From the NCBI GenBank assembly GCA_019310385.1, contig JAFDEK010000075.1, positions 1 to 32,234 on the forward strand: DNA of 32,234 bases, given 5' to 3'. The stretch is from Deltaproteobacteria bacterium (GTDB lineage Bacteria > Myxococcota_A > UBA9160 > UBA4427). The position numbers and the translations under genes are program-made. The notes beneath the pieces were generated by a model. It was given only the letters and a program-made list of their open reading frames with translations, was not told where the DNA came from and did not search any database. Position 1 is the stretch's first letter. The number at the start of each line of letters is the position of its first letter. Below are positions 1 to 8,051 of this stretch, piece after piece.

Positions 1-1
1 C

Positions 2-289
2 GACGCGGCCAGATACGCAGCCGGGGATCCGAATCGACTCGAAGTCAGCTGGGTGCCGGAGCAGTCCCTGCAGAACGAAGCGGGCTTGAGGAGCGGGGAT
101 CAGGTCGTCTCGGTCGGAGGCGAGAGCTTCACTTCGCGCTACGAGTATTTGCAGTGGCTGGGAAAGCAGGAGCAAACTGGCGATTTCGTCCCCGTCGAGG
201 TCCTACGCGACGGGGAGCTCATCGTTCTCGGCCTGCCCAACGGAAACCTCGGACCGGCGGTCACCGAAGTCTCGGTTCGGCCGGACTAG
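2..289 (+). CDS. PDZ-domain protein, C-terminal fragment (5' end outside window)
   Basis: The reading frame is open to the left edge, so only the last 95 codons are present; a GTG at 53 lies inside the domain and is not taken as the start. The visible part is a PDZ fold. A hydrophobic carrier-like stretch leads into ending residues typical of PDZ domains: AGLRSGDQVVSVGGE, followed by an amphipathic helix and the strand PVEVLRDGELIVLGL. PDZ domains of this type bind C-terminal peptides and usually sit at the end of periplasmic proteases (DegP/HtrA, retropepsin-like) or secretion proteins. Which applies cannot be told, because the catalytic part is missing. It ends only 11 nt before the convergent lipoprotein gene. 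The PDZ call is good; the full protein's function is unknown. Confidence 0.75.
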   Translation, partial: DAARYAAGDPNRLEVSWVPEQSLQNEAGLRSGDQVVSVGGESFTSRYEYLQWLGKQEQTGDFVPVEVLRDGELIVLGLPNGNLGPAVTEVSVRPD

Positions 290-300
290 CAGGCTGCGGG

Positions 301-1893
301 CTACGATCCGCTGGATCCGATCTCGGCAAGCAGGGCACGCGCCGCCCGGATGTCCTTCCCGGCCCTCGCCCGGGTGAGGATGGCCTCCGTATCGATCCGT
401 GCGGCGAGCCGGTCGCCCTCCCGCAGGCGCAGGCGCCCGCGTAGGAGCCGAGCCCGCAGCGAGGCCGGCACGAGCGCCAGTGCCCGATCGACGTGGGTCA
501 GGCCGGCCGCCGCCGGCCCTTCGATCAGATACGAAGCCGCCAGCATGGCGTGGCTTTCCGCGATTACCTCATCGAGCTCGAGGCTCTCGCGATAGTGATC
601 GCGAGACTGCCCGACCAGGCTCAGGCGTTCGGCCCCGTCCTGCGTCCCCTCTGCCCGGGCGCGCAGGGCGTTTCCATAGTCGAGGTGAATCATGGGATCC
701 CGGGCATCGATTTCGAGCGCCTTCATGAAGTGCCTGTGCGCGGAGGTCCAATCGTCCATCAGCGCGAGCGCGGATCCCGTGCCGGCCCAGAGGTCGGCCG
801 TCTGTGGGCCTCGCGACGCCGCGTCCCAGAAGAACTGCTTCGCCTGCTTGGCCCGCTCGAGAGCCAGCGAGAGGCGCCCGAGCTCCGCGAGCACCTCAGG
901 AAGCGCCAGGGCGCGGGTCCTCGATCGCGTCTCCTCCGCTTCCATCCCCAGGCCGACGGTCAGCGAATCCAGCGTGCCGGCGGTTGCGTACTTGCGCACT
1001 CTGCGACCGAAGTCTCCTCCCAACACCTCGGAGACCTCGGAGACCTCGGAGGTGACTCGTACCCGGGAATCCCCGGCGCCAATGCCCCCGGCGCCGACTC
1101 CAATGCCGCCGGCGCCAGCTCCAATGCCGCCGGCGCCAGCTCCAATGGAGGCGAGATAGCTCCCGCGCAGATCTTCCGATCCCGATGAGCCTCGACTTCC
1201 CACCGCGATGTAGTGCGCGATTGCCCAGGATTCCAGGTCGAACATCTCGCGATCGGCATCGCTCCAGCCTGCGAGGCTACTCGCTTCGAGGACGCGCTGG
1301 ACACCGACCCAGTTCGAGCGCTTCAGCCGGCGCACATGGTCGTCGTCGAGGATCCCGACATGAGCACGGTCCCCTGCGATGACGAGGGTGCTCGCGAGCC
1401 GCGCAAAGCCCTCGCCGTACCAGGGCGGCAGATCGAGGGCACCCGCGCTGCGAAAGAGCCGGCGCGCGTAGCGGAGCTTGAGCTCGGTCGATGCGTCTTC
1501 GGCCCAGCCCCCTCCCGCGCGCAGCACGATGACGTCTCCACGCAGCCGCGGCAGCAGGTACCCGGACTGGTTCCGGACCGCAAACTTCTTGTCGAAGCCG
1601 CGATCGTCCATGGCATAGACCCGCGTGCGAATCCGAGCCGGGGGGATCTGTCGCTCGAAGACGTACTCGGCGGCCCGACGAAAGGACTCCAGGTCCCGAG
1701 CGAGGGCCGCGGTCCGGGCGTCACCGAGGGAGCTCACGACATCGTAGTGGGGCGTCTGGACCTCGACCCAGGCACGTTTTTGCAGCGGCGTCGAGTTGCA
1801 GCCCGCCAGACAGACCGCCACCCCGAGCACGAGGAGCGCTCCACACTTCGCGAGCACGAATTCCGCGCCGGAGGCTACCCCCGGCGTCACCAC
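301..1893 (-). CDS. Lipoprotein with degenerate peptidase-like domain, Gly repeat insert and C-terminal TPRs
   Basis: 530 aa. A lipoprotein signal ends in the lipobox LAGC (Cys32), so the mature protein should be membrane anchored. Residues ~45-230 resemble the DUF1570/gluzincin-like region found N-terminal to TPRs in deltaproteobacteria: there is a PPWYGEGFARL motif (~156-166), but the expected HExxH position reads LRYAR, so zinc binding looks lost. Residues ~250-272 are GAGAGGI repeats and ~283-290 are SEV repeats, both encoded by in-frame tandem DNA repeats. Residues ~330-525 are helical TPR-like units (motifs such as LWAGTGSALALMDDW and LDYGNALRARAEG). The GTG start overlaps the stop of the upstream DUF1232 gene (shared GTGGTGA), implying translational coupling. 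The lipoprotein and TPR calls are firm; the peptidase relationship is an inference. Confidence 0.75.
   Translation of the reverse strand: MVTPGVASGAEFVLAKCGALLVLGVAVCLAGCNSTPLQKRAWVEVQTPHYDVVSSLGDARTAALARDLESFRRAAEYVFERQIPPARIRTRVYAMDDRGFDKKFAVRNQSGYLLPRLRGDVIVLRAGGGWAEDASTELKLRYARRLFRSAGALDLPPWYGEGFARLASTLVIAGDRAHVGILDDDHVRRLKRSNWVGVQRVLEASSLAGWSDADREMFDLESWAIAHYIAVGSRGSSGSEDLRGSYLASIGAGAGGIGAGAGGIGVGAGGIGAGDSRVRVTSEVSEVSEVLGGDFGRRVRKYATAGTLDSLTVGLGMEAEETRSRTRALALPEVLAELGRLSLALERAKQAKQFFWDAASRGPQTADLWAGTGSALALMDDWTSAHRHFMKALEIDARDPMIHLDYGNALRARAEGTQDGAERLSLVGQSRDHYRESLELDEVIAESHAMLAASYLIEGPAAAGLTHVDRALALVPASLRARLLRGRLRLREGDRLAARIDTEAILTRARAGKDIRAARALLAEIGSSGS
1025..1051. repeat. 9-bp tandem repeat, three copies
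   Basis: Three perfect copies of ACCTCGGAG lie head to tail inside the lipoprotein gene. The unit is a multiple of three and reads as Ser-Glu-Val repeats on the minus strand, so copy-number change would preserve the frame. Confidence 0.9.
1081..1147. repeat. 21-bp tandem repeat, about three copies
   Basis: Three 21-bp units (1081-1101, 1102-1122, 1123-1143) plus a partial fourth, based on AATGCCGCCGGCGCCAGCTC. The last two full units are identical and the first differs at two bases. The unit encodes the seven-residue repeat GAGAGGI on the minus strand. Identical adjacent copies suggest recent slippage. Confidence 0.9.
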
Positions 1894-2429
1894 AGCCCGA
1901 TGATGCGAGAGGATCGCGCGCCCCTCGACCGCAGCCCCTCGCGGTCGGCACGGCGTCGCCGACGCATTCGGGCGTGCAGGTTGTCGCGGCGACGCAGAAG
2001 CGACTCCGCGCTGGGGCTCTTCTCACGTCGGAACTGGCAGAAGCTCTCGTAGGCCTCGATCTCGTGACGCAGGCCGTTGAGCACGATCTGTAGCATGATC
2101 GCATCGTCGAGATAGCCGAGGCCGGGAACGCGATCCGGAATGATGTCGTCCGGGTCCGCGAAATAGGCGAGCACGCTGAGAACGCGCTTTCGATCCTCGC
2201 CCTTGAGACTCCAATCCTCGTCTTCGAGCATCGCGATCAAGAGGCCCAGCTTCTCGATGCGCAGGCGAACGTACTCCGGCGGCTCCGAGGCGAGGGCTTC
2301 GTCCTTGAGCTTCCCAGCCTCCTGGATCACCGTTCCTTCGTCCTGTGCGAGCTCGCCTCGACCCACGCTCTTCAGCGCATCTCGGAAGTAACGCAAGTCC
2401 TTGTCGCTCAGGTCCAGTACGATACGCAA
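1887..2429 (-). CDS. DUF1232 (YkvA-type) family protein
   Basis: 180 aa from a TTG start. The TTG at 2429 is chosen because GGAGG lies 8 nt upstream (2438-2442) and because the domain-like sequence begins there; the longer in-frame extension to 2573 is low in protein character. Residues ~84-117 carry the DUF1232 signature: a hydrophobic helix, then FADPDDIIPDRVPGLGYLDD and a second hydrophobic helix. The family is usually a small membrane-associated protein of unknown function (YkvA-like). Residues ~1-75 form a charged helical extension, and the tail from ~148 is strongly Arg-rich. It is the first gene of a two-gene minus-strand unit; its stop overlaps the start of the following lipoprotein gene. 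Confidence 0.8.
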   Translation of the reverse strand: MRIVLDLSDKDLRYFRDALKSVGRGELAQDEGTVIQEAGKLKDEALASEPPEYVRLRIEKLGLLIAMLEDEDWSLKGEDRKRVLSVLAYFADPDDIIPDRVPGLGYLDDAIMLQIVLNGLRHEIEAYESFCQFRREKSPSAESLLRRRDNLHARMRRRRRADREGLRSRGARSSRIIGLW

Positions 2430-2942
2430 TCGAGCTCCCTCCGACCGTTGGTCCACACGTCCCGTGCCTCGCCAGAGCGGGCTCCCTGATCCTATCACAG
2501 ACCCTACAGCGTCCGGAAGCAACGAGCACTTCCAGCGGCCGCCCAGGAACCCCCGCGGCGACTTCGTCGACACGCGTTCGAGCCCGAGCGCGAGATTTGG
2601 CTACGCCTCGCCAGCGGAGGCACCGTCGAGGGCGCGCTCTCATCACCGAAGCCGCCCGAATTCTAAGTCATTGAAAAACAAAAGAAAGCGGCTTTGGACT
2701 CCGAAGTCCACGCGCGCCTGAGGCGAGCGAGCCCCGAACCATGCTCGCCGGCCCGGCGCTCAGCCCTGCGAAAGCGGTGCTCGACCACAACCACCCGACC
2801 ACAACCATCCGAACGAGTTGACGAACGAGATAGATGAGCTTGACTTCTGAGTGTGGAAAGATGCACGATCGCAAGTGTAATTGCACGACATCTCGATATC
2901 CTCGGTGGTGGACATCGAAACAGACTAGAACAGGGAGAAGGC
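2430..2942. other. Divergent intergenic region, 513 nt, with a tandem direct repeat and a palindrome
   Basis: No convincing gene is seen; short frames here lack protein character. It should hold promoters for both the DUF1232 unit and the TonB operon. Visible elements: a 14-bp direct repeat of CGACCACAACCA(C/T)C at 2782-2795 and 2796-2809; a 16-bp palindrome TGGACTCCGAAGTCCA at about 2696-2711; and TTGACG and TTGACT -35-like hexamers near 2818 and 2840 that lack a convincing -10 at normal spacing. A short AT-richer patch lies around 2660-2690. Confidence 0.5.
2438..2442 (-). promoter_or_regulatory. Ribosome binding site fixing the TTG start of the DUF1232 gene
   Basis: GGAGG on the minus strand, 8 nt before TTG at 2429. 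It is the only strong Shine-Dalgarno match ahead of any start in this frame. Confidence 0.7.
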
Positions 2943-3803
2943 ATGACGCGAACGCGCCCTTCGCGCAGGCTGCTGAGCACCGTTGTCTCTACCGCGATCT
3001 CTACGATTCTGCTCACCGCTCCCGCGGTGCTCGCACAGGATCCCACGCCCCAGTCACCCGCCGCGCCCGGTGACTCCACGGCCGGCGCCCCGGAACAGCT
3101 GCTCGAGGAATCGCGAGAAGTTCGCCGCGACGGCAACGTCGAGGGAGCGGCTTCCCAGAAGCGCGTCGAGGATCTGAGCGACACGACGGAGAAGCTCTTC
3201 GCCCGCTACAGCAACACGCTTCGCCAGGTCGACTCGATCAACGTGTACAACGGGCAGATGGAGCAGCTCGTGGCCTCCCAGCTCCAGGAGATCGACTCGA
3301 TCAGCTCCCAGCTCGACCGCGTGGAGGAGGTCGGCCGCAGCGTAACCCCACTCATGCTGCGCATGATCGACTCCCTCGGAGCCTTCATCAAGCTCGACAT
3401 TCCCTTCTTGATCGACGAGCGCAAAGAGAGAATCGCCAATCTGCGCGAGATGATGAGCCGCGCCGACGTCACGAACGCCGAGAAGTTCCGCAGCATCATG
3501 GAGGCGTATCAGATCGAGAACGAGTTCGGCCGCACCATCGAGGCCTATCGCGCGACCCTGCCTCGCGAGGGCAAGGAGCTGACCGTCGACTTCCTGCGCT
3601 TCGGTCGCGTCGCCCTCGTCTACCAGACCATCGACGAGTCCGAAGCCGGCGTCTGGGATCAGGAGGCGGGCGGGTGGCGGCCCCTCGATTCCGGCTACCG
3701 CACGGCGATTCGGCAGGGGCTGCGAATCGCCCGCAAGCAGGCCGCGCCCGACATGATTCGACTGCCACTGCCCGCGGCGCAGCCGGCCGGAGGTGCGAGC
3801 TGA
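2943..3803 (+). CDS. DUF3450 family periplasmic protein, first gene of the TonB2-type operon
   Basis: 286 aa. The ATG at 2943 is preceded by GGGAGAAG, and the protein then begins with a clean Sec signal peptide (cleavage near AVLAQ, ~31), so the upstream in-frame start at 2853 is rejected. The mature protein has a long coiled coil (~60-150, with VDSINVYNGQMEQLVASQL and DRVEEVGRSVTPLM), then the family block around DIPFLIDERKERIANLREMM and a C-terminal domain with YQIENEFGRTIEAY. DUF3450 proteins stand directly upstream of TtpC/ExbB2/ExbD2/TonB2 in Vibrio and relatives and are thought to assist that complex in the periplasm. Its stop overlaps the next start (TGATG). Confidence 0.88.
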   Translation: MTRTRPSRRLLSTVVSTAISTILLTAPAVLAQDPTPQSPAAPGDSTAGAPEQLLEESREVRRDGNVEGAASQKRVEDLSDTTEKLFARYSNTLRQVDSINVYNGQMEQLVASQLQEIDSISSQLDRVEEVGRSVTPLMLRMIDSLGAFIKLDIPFLIDERKERIANLREMMSRADVTNAEKFRSIMEAYQIENEFGRTIEAYRATLPREGKELTVDFLRFGRVALVYQTIDESEAGVWDQEAGGWRPLDSGYRTAIRQGLRIARKQAAPDMIRLPLPAAQPAGGAS

Positions 3804-5185
3804 TGGGGATCGGAATCCAGTGCAGGATGTGGCTGCTGGGACTCTCGCTGCTTCTCTTCAGCGCGCCGCTCCACGCACAGGCGCCGGCTGAGGGCGCGCC
3901 TCCGGAGCCCACGAGCATGGCGGAGCTGCTCGACCTCGTGCGCACGGGGTTCGAGGTGGAGCGCCTCGAGAACAAGCAGCGCGAAGAGGAGTTCGTGCGC
4001 CGCAGAGCGGATCAGGAGTCGCTGCTCGCCGAGGCGGAGGCGGATCTGGCGCGGCAGGAAGAGCGCAGCCAGCGGCTGGAGGAGGACTACAACGAGAACG
4101 AGCAGCAGATCGGCGTCCGCGAGGAGCAGCTCACCGAACGCCTGGGGCAGCTAGGCGAGCTCTTCGGCGTCGTGCGCCAGGTCTCCACCGACACGAGCGG
4201 CCAGATATGGGATTCGCTCACGAGCTCGCAGCTCGGACCGCGCCGCGATCTGCTCGAACGCCTGGGCCGCAGCAAGGAACTCCCCTCGACCGCGGATCTC
4301 GAAGCGCTCTGGTTCGAGCTGCAGCGCGAAATGGTGGAGCAGGGAAAGGTCGTCCGTTACCCCGCGAAGGTCCTCACCATCAACGGCGACATCGAAGAGC
4401 GCGAGGTCATCCGGGTTGGCCCCTTCGCCGCGATCTCCAATGGGCGATACCTGCTCTGGGAAACCCAGGATCAGCATCTTCGAGAGCTGACTCGACAGCC
4501 GCCTTCCCGCTACCTCAGCACGGTCGCGCGCTTCGAAAGCGCGAAATCGGGCTTCGCGGACCTGGCGGTCGATCCCTCGCGGGGCGCGCTCCTCAACGCC
4601 CTCACGGATACGCCGGGCGTCACCGAGCGCATCAACCAGGGCGGCTACGTCGGCTACGTGATCATCAGCCTGGGGATCTTCGCCGTCATCATCGGGCTCT
4701 TCCGATGGATCGTGATTGCGGTCGTCGGACGCAAGGTCGCCTTCCAGCGCAAGCGGGACAAGCCCAGCCTCGGGAATCCCCTGGGTCGCGTGCTGAACAT
4801 CTACGAAGAGAACCGCGATCTCGACCCAGAGGTCCTCGAACTCAAGATCGACGAAGTCGTGATGAAGGAGTCCGCGAAGCTGACCCGCCTCTTGTGGCTG
4901 ATCAAGGTGGTATCCGTCGTGTCTCCCCTGCTCGGGCTGCTGGGAACGGTGACCGGCATGATCCAGACCTTTCAGGCCATCACCCTCTTCGGCGCTGGCG
5001 ATCCCAAGATGATGGCCGGCGGCATCTCCGAGGCGCTCGTAACCACGATGCTCGGGTTGACGGTCGCCATTCCGCTGGTGCTGCTCCATGCCGTGCTCGC
5101 CAACAACACCAAGCGCATCATCGAGACCCTCGACGAACAGAGCGCGGGCTTGATCGCCACGCGCGCCGAGCAAGCCAGTGTCTGA
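3803..5185 (+). CDS. Large MotA/TolQ/ExbB family protein (TtpC-like)
   Basis: 460 aa. The ATG overlaps the upstream stop in TGATG. A signal peptide (~1-25, ending LHAQA) is followed by a periplasmic coiled coil (~45-115, Glu/Arg/Gln rich), a middle domain, and a C-terminal proton-channel domain. Membrane segments lie at ~282-308, ~365-395 and ~415-440, with the family hallmark SPLLGLLGTVTGMIQTF in the second. This layout, a long periplasmic N-terminus fused to an ExbB-like channel, is that of TtpC in the Vibrio TonB2 system, which is needed alongside ExbB2 to energise TonB2. It overlaps the next gene by 8 nt. Confidence 0.9.
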   Translation: MGIGIQCRMWLLGLSLLLFSAPLHAQAPAEGAPPEPTSMAELLDLVRTGFEVERLENKQREEEFVRRRADQESLLAEAEADLARQEERSQRLEEDYNENEQQIGVREEQLTERLGQLGELFGVVRQVSTDTSGQIWDSLTSSQLGPRRDLLERLGRSKELPSTADLEALWFELQREMVEQGKVVRYPAKVLTINGDIEEREVIRVGPFAAISNGRYLLWETQDQHLRELTRQPPSRYLSTVARFESAKSGFADLAVDPSRGALLNALTDTPGVTERINQGGYVGYVIISLGIFAVIIGLFRWIVIAVVGRKVAFQRKRDKPSLGNPLGRVLNIYEENRDLDPEVLELKIDEVVMKESAKLTRLLWLIKVVSVVSPLLGLLGTVTGMIQTFQAITLFGAGDPKMMAGGISEALVTTMLGLTVAIPLVLLHAVLANNTKRIIETLDEQSAGLIATRAEQASV

Positions 5186-5699
5186 AGCCCTGGGCGCAGT
5201 GCGGGATTTCATCGAGACCGGCGGCGACGTCATGCTCGTGATCGCGTTCGTGACCGTCATGATGTGGTCGCTGATCGTCGAGCGCGTCACCTACTTCCTG
5301 ACCGCCTACCGCAACGAGCGAGATCACATCCGCAAGCTGTGGGAAGAGCGCGAGGATCACACCTCCTGGTATGCGTACCAGCTCCGCCGCATGATGATCT
5401 CGCAGGTGCGCCTGAAGCTCACGCGGGGTCTCCTGATGATCAGGACGATCGTCGCCGTGTGTCCCATGTTCGGCCTTCTGGGCACGGTGACGGGGATGAT
5501 CGAAGTCTTCGACGTAATGGCGATCTCCGGCAGTGGCAATACCCGCGGCATGGCGGGCGGCGTATCGAGGGCGACCCTCCCGACCATGGCGGGAATGGTC
5601 GCGGCGCTGTCGGGGATGATCTTCAGCATCCAGCTCGAACGCTTCGCCAACCAGGAGACCGAGCGGCTGGCCGATCAACTGGAAGTCCGATCCACCTGA
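5178..5699 (+). CDS. exbB: ExbB-type proton channel subunit
   Basis: 173 aa from a GTG start that overlaps the end of the preceding gene by 8 nt. Three membrane segments are visible: ~15-36; one around CPMFGLLGTVTGMIEVF, the ExbB/TolQ/MotA signature; and ~133-152 in the MAGMVAALSGMIFS region. ExbB forms a pentamer around ExbD in the inner membrane and passes proton-motive energy to TonB. The short, channel-only form complements the longer TtpC-like protein encoded just upstream. Translational coupling with its neighbours is likely. The call is secure at family level. Confidence 0.92.
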   Translation: MSEALGAVRDFIETGGDVMLVIAFVTVMMWSLIVERVTYFLTAYRNERDHIRKLWEEREDHTSWYAYQLRRMMISQVRLKLTRGLLMIRTIVAVCPMFGLLGTVTGMIEVFDVMAISGSGNTRGMAGGVSRATLPTMAGMVAALSGMIFSIQLERFANQETERLADQLEVRST

Positions 5700-5718
5700 G
5701 GCACTTGGAGGCGCGAGC

Positions 5719-6123
5719 ATGCGACGCAGACGCTCCATCGACGAGGAAGAGAGCGAAGTCAACCTGACGCCGATGCTCGACGTCGTCTTCATCATGCTGA
5801 TCTTCTTCATCGTCACGGCCTCCTTCGTCAAGGAGGCGGGCATCGACGTGACTCGACCCCCGGCGGCGACCGCGGAGAAGAAGGAGCGCGGCAACATCCT
5901 CGTGGCGATCACCGCGAACAACCAGATCTGGATCGATCGCCGGCAGGTGGATGCGCGCGCGCTGCGCGCAAACATCGAGCGTCTCTACGCGGAGAATCCG
6001 CAGGGATCCGTGATAATTCAGGCCGACGTGCTCTCCCAGAACGGACTGCTCGTCAAGGTGATGGACGCCGCACGCCTGGCCGGAGTGAGCAATGTCGCGT
6101 TGGCGGCTGAGATTGTGGAGTAA
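5719..6123 (+). CDS. exbD: ExbD/TolR biopolymer transport protein
   Basis: 134 aa. The ATG at 5719 has GGAGG 7 nt upstream. A short Arg-rich cytoplasmic start leads to one membrane helix with the family motif NLTPMLDVVFIMLIFFI. Asp21 is the conserved membrane aspartate that carries protons in ExbD. The periplasmic domain follows, ending near AGVSNVALAAEIVE as in other ExbD proteins. It acts within the ExbB pentamer and drives TonB. It is the fourth gene of the operon, 19 nt after exbB. Confidence 0.94.
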   Translation: MRRRRSIDEEESEVNLTPMLDVVFIMLIFFIVTASFVKEAGIDVTRPPAATAEKKERGNILVAITANNQIWIDRRQVDARALRANIERLYAENPQGSVIIQADVLSQNGLLVKVMDAARLAGVSNVALAAEIVE

Positions 6124-6128
6124 GCGTC

Positions 6129-6743
6129 TTGGCGGCCAGTCTCCGCAATATGATGGCGTTCTCGGTCGCATGTGTCGTGACCCTCGGCCTGTTCTGGATC
6201 ATGCAAGCTCTCGTAGGAGTCGAAGGGGAGCTCAAGGAGGGAGGCGGCAAGCCCCGTATCGAGTTCGTCCGGCTCCGCAAGGACACGGCGCCCGCCGAGA
6301 AACAGCGCGAGCCCCCGAAGCGGGAGAAGCCCGAAGAGGCTCCCCCACCTCCGGACATCAGCATGTCCAAGGCCAGCCTCGACCCGGGCGAGGGCGTCGG
6401 AACCATCGCACCGCAGATCGACGCGGGCGAGGCCCTGGCTGGCGGCATTGGAATGGCGGGGGGCGCGGACCGCGACGTCGTGCCGATGGTGCGAATCCAG
6501 CCCCAGTATCCCATGAGGGCGCGTCAGAGAGGCATCGAGGGGTGGGTCGAGGTCGGTTTCACGATCACGGAGATCGGCACCACCAAGGACGTCGCGGCCC
6601 TGTCGTCGCAACCCGGGCGGGTCTTCGACCGGGCCGCCACGACGGCCGTTCGCAAGTGGAAGTTCAACCCGAGAGTCGAGGATGGCAAGCCTGTGGAGAG
6701 CTCCGGCCACAGGACGGTCATCGACTTCTCCTTGGATGACTGA
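6129..6743 (+). CDS. tonB: TonB energy-transducing protein
   Basis: 204 aa from a TTG start 5 nt after exbD. An N-terminal membrane helix (~9-30) is followed by a short Pro/Lys/Glu-rich periplasmic linker (KREKPEEAPPPP) and a C-terminal TonB domain (~117-204) with RIQPQYPMRARQRGIEGWV and AVRKWKFNP, the typical 'YPxxAxxxxxxGxV' and 'WxFxP' blocks. TonB links the inner-membrane ExbB/ExbD motor to TonB-dependent receptors in the outer membrane. No receptor gene lies in the window, so the substrate cannot be named. The short linker and IEFVRLRKD motif after the helix fit TonB2-type proteins. Confidence 0.92.
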   Translation: MAASLRNMMAFSVACVVTLGLFWIMQALVGVEGELKEGGGKPRIEFVRLRKDTAPAEKQREPPKREKPEEAPPPPDISMSKASLDPGEGVGTIAPQIDAGEALAGGIGMAGGADRDVVPMVRIQPQYPMRARQRGIEGWVEVGFTITEIGTTKDVAALSSQPGRVFDRAATTAVRKWKFNPRVEDGKPVESSGHRTVIDFSLDD

Positions 6744-6744
6744 T

Positions 6745-8034
6745 ATGGGTAGGCCGACCGCACGCATCTGGCTGATCGCGATTCTGGCGTCGCTGCTGGC
6801 CCTGCCCGCTGCGGCGCCGGCAAAGGAGGGCGACGCCAAGAAGAAGGCCAAGACGGGCCGCTGGGCCCGCAGCAGCGAGACCGAGGAGGGCGGCTGGGTA
6901 CAGCCGGACTACTTCGTCGACGAGCGCACGGCCAAGCGGCTGCTCGTCGCGACCGAAGCGCTCACTGCCGAAGACTACGACAAGGCCGACGGGGCCCTCG
7001 ACAGGCTCCGCATGCGCAACCTGAACCCCCTCGAGAAGTCCAAGGTCTACACCATGCGGGCCTACATCGAGAACGGACGCGAGAATACCGCCGGTGCGCG
7101 GGAATTCCTCGCCAAGGCGATCGCCGAGAAGGTCCTGAGCCCCGAAGACACGGCGCGGCTGCGCTTGCAGATCGCACAGCTCTGGTTCCAGGACTCGAAC
7201 TGGACCGAAGGCGCGAAATCCCTCGAATACTGGTTCACGGTCGCCCCCGACCCCCAGCCCGCACACTACTACCTGCTCGCCCTCGCCTACTACCAGCTCG
7301 AGGATTACGAGAAGGCACTGGTCCCTGCGCAGCAGACCCTCGCCCTCTCCGAGAAGCCTCGCGAGGGCTGGCTGCAGCTGGTCTTGTCGCTGCGACTCAC
7401 CTTGAAGCAGTACAAGGAGGCGATCCCGATCCTCGAAGAGCTCGTCGTCCGATTTCCCAAGAAGAACTATTGGTTGAGCCTCTCGACGGTGCACGGCGCG
7501 GTCGGCAACTACGAGGAGGCGCTGGTCCCGCTACAGCTCGCCTACACCCAGGGACTCCTGACGAAGGGCAGCGAGCTCGAACGCCTCGCTCGACTGATGC
7601 TCTTCCTGGACCTCCCCTACCGATCGGCGCGAGTCCTCCAGCAGGTGCTCGACGACGGGACGATCGAGAGCGAGTCCGATTCCTGGGAGACGCTCAGCAA
7701 CAGCTGGATCGGCGCACGAGAGTACAAGAAGGCCGCCGGACCCCTGGAGCGTGCGGCAGAGCTCGCCGAGGATGGCCGACTCTACGTTCGCCTCGCACAG
7801 GTTCACATCCAGCGCGAAGACTGGAGCGATGCCCAGCGCGCACTGCGCCTGGGCATCGACAAGGGGCTGGAGCAGCCCGGCGAAGCCTATCTGCTCATGT
7901 GAATCACGTTGCATCGTGAGAAGCGCCCCGCCCAGGCGAGGGGCTGGTTCGCGCGTGCAATAGAGCATCAGGATTCCAAGAAGGAAGCGGAATCCTGGAT
8001 CACCTTCATCGATCGGGAGCTCGCTTCGGGATGA
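6745..8034 (+). pseudogene. TPR protein of the TonB2-type operon, interrupted by an in-frame TGA at codon 386
   Basis: The ATG at 6745 follows tonB by 1 nt. A signal peptide (~1-26) and repeated TPR helices fill the protein (for example AHYYLLALAYYQLEDYEKALVPAQ, shown in part as LLALAYYQLEDYEKAL), ending in a last TPR that runs QPGEAYLLM-stop. The same frame continues past TGA (7900-7902) for 43 codons to TGA at 8032. That extension reads as the missing half of the TPR (ITLHREKRPAQARGWFARAI) and a helical tail ending RELASG. A Gly is expected where TGA stands, so one G-to-T change in GGA explains it. As written the product is 385 aa; the undamaged form would be 429 aa and would overlap the next start by ATGA. 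It could instead be a truncated but working gene, or a sequencing error. Confidence 0.8.
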
Positions 8035-8051
8035 AGGGGCAGAGAGGCATC

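Noticed and set aside
1081-1147. CRISPR array
   Set aside because: Units are 21 bp without spacers and lie in a coding frame; it is a tandem repeat. No cas genes are present.
7900-7919. Selenocysteine at the TGA of the TPR gene, suggested by a hairpin right after it
   Set aside because: The position calls for glycine in a TPR, not a redox residue; the stem is only 5 bp, begins 2 nt after TGA and lacks a bacterial SECIS loop pattern.
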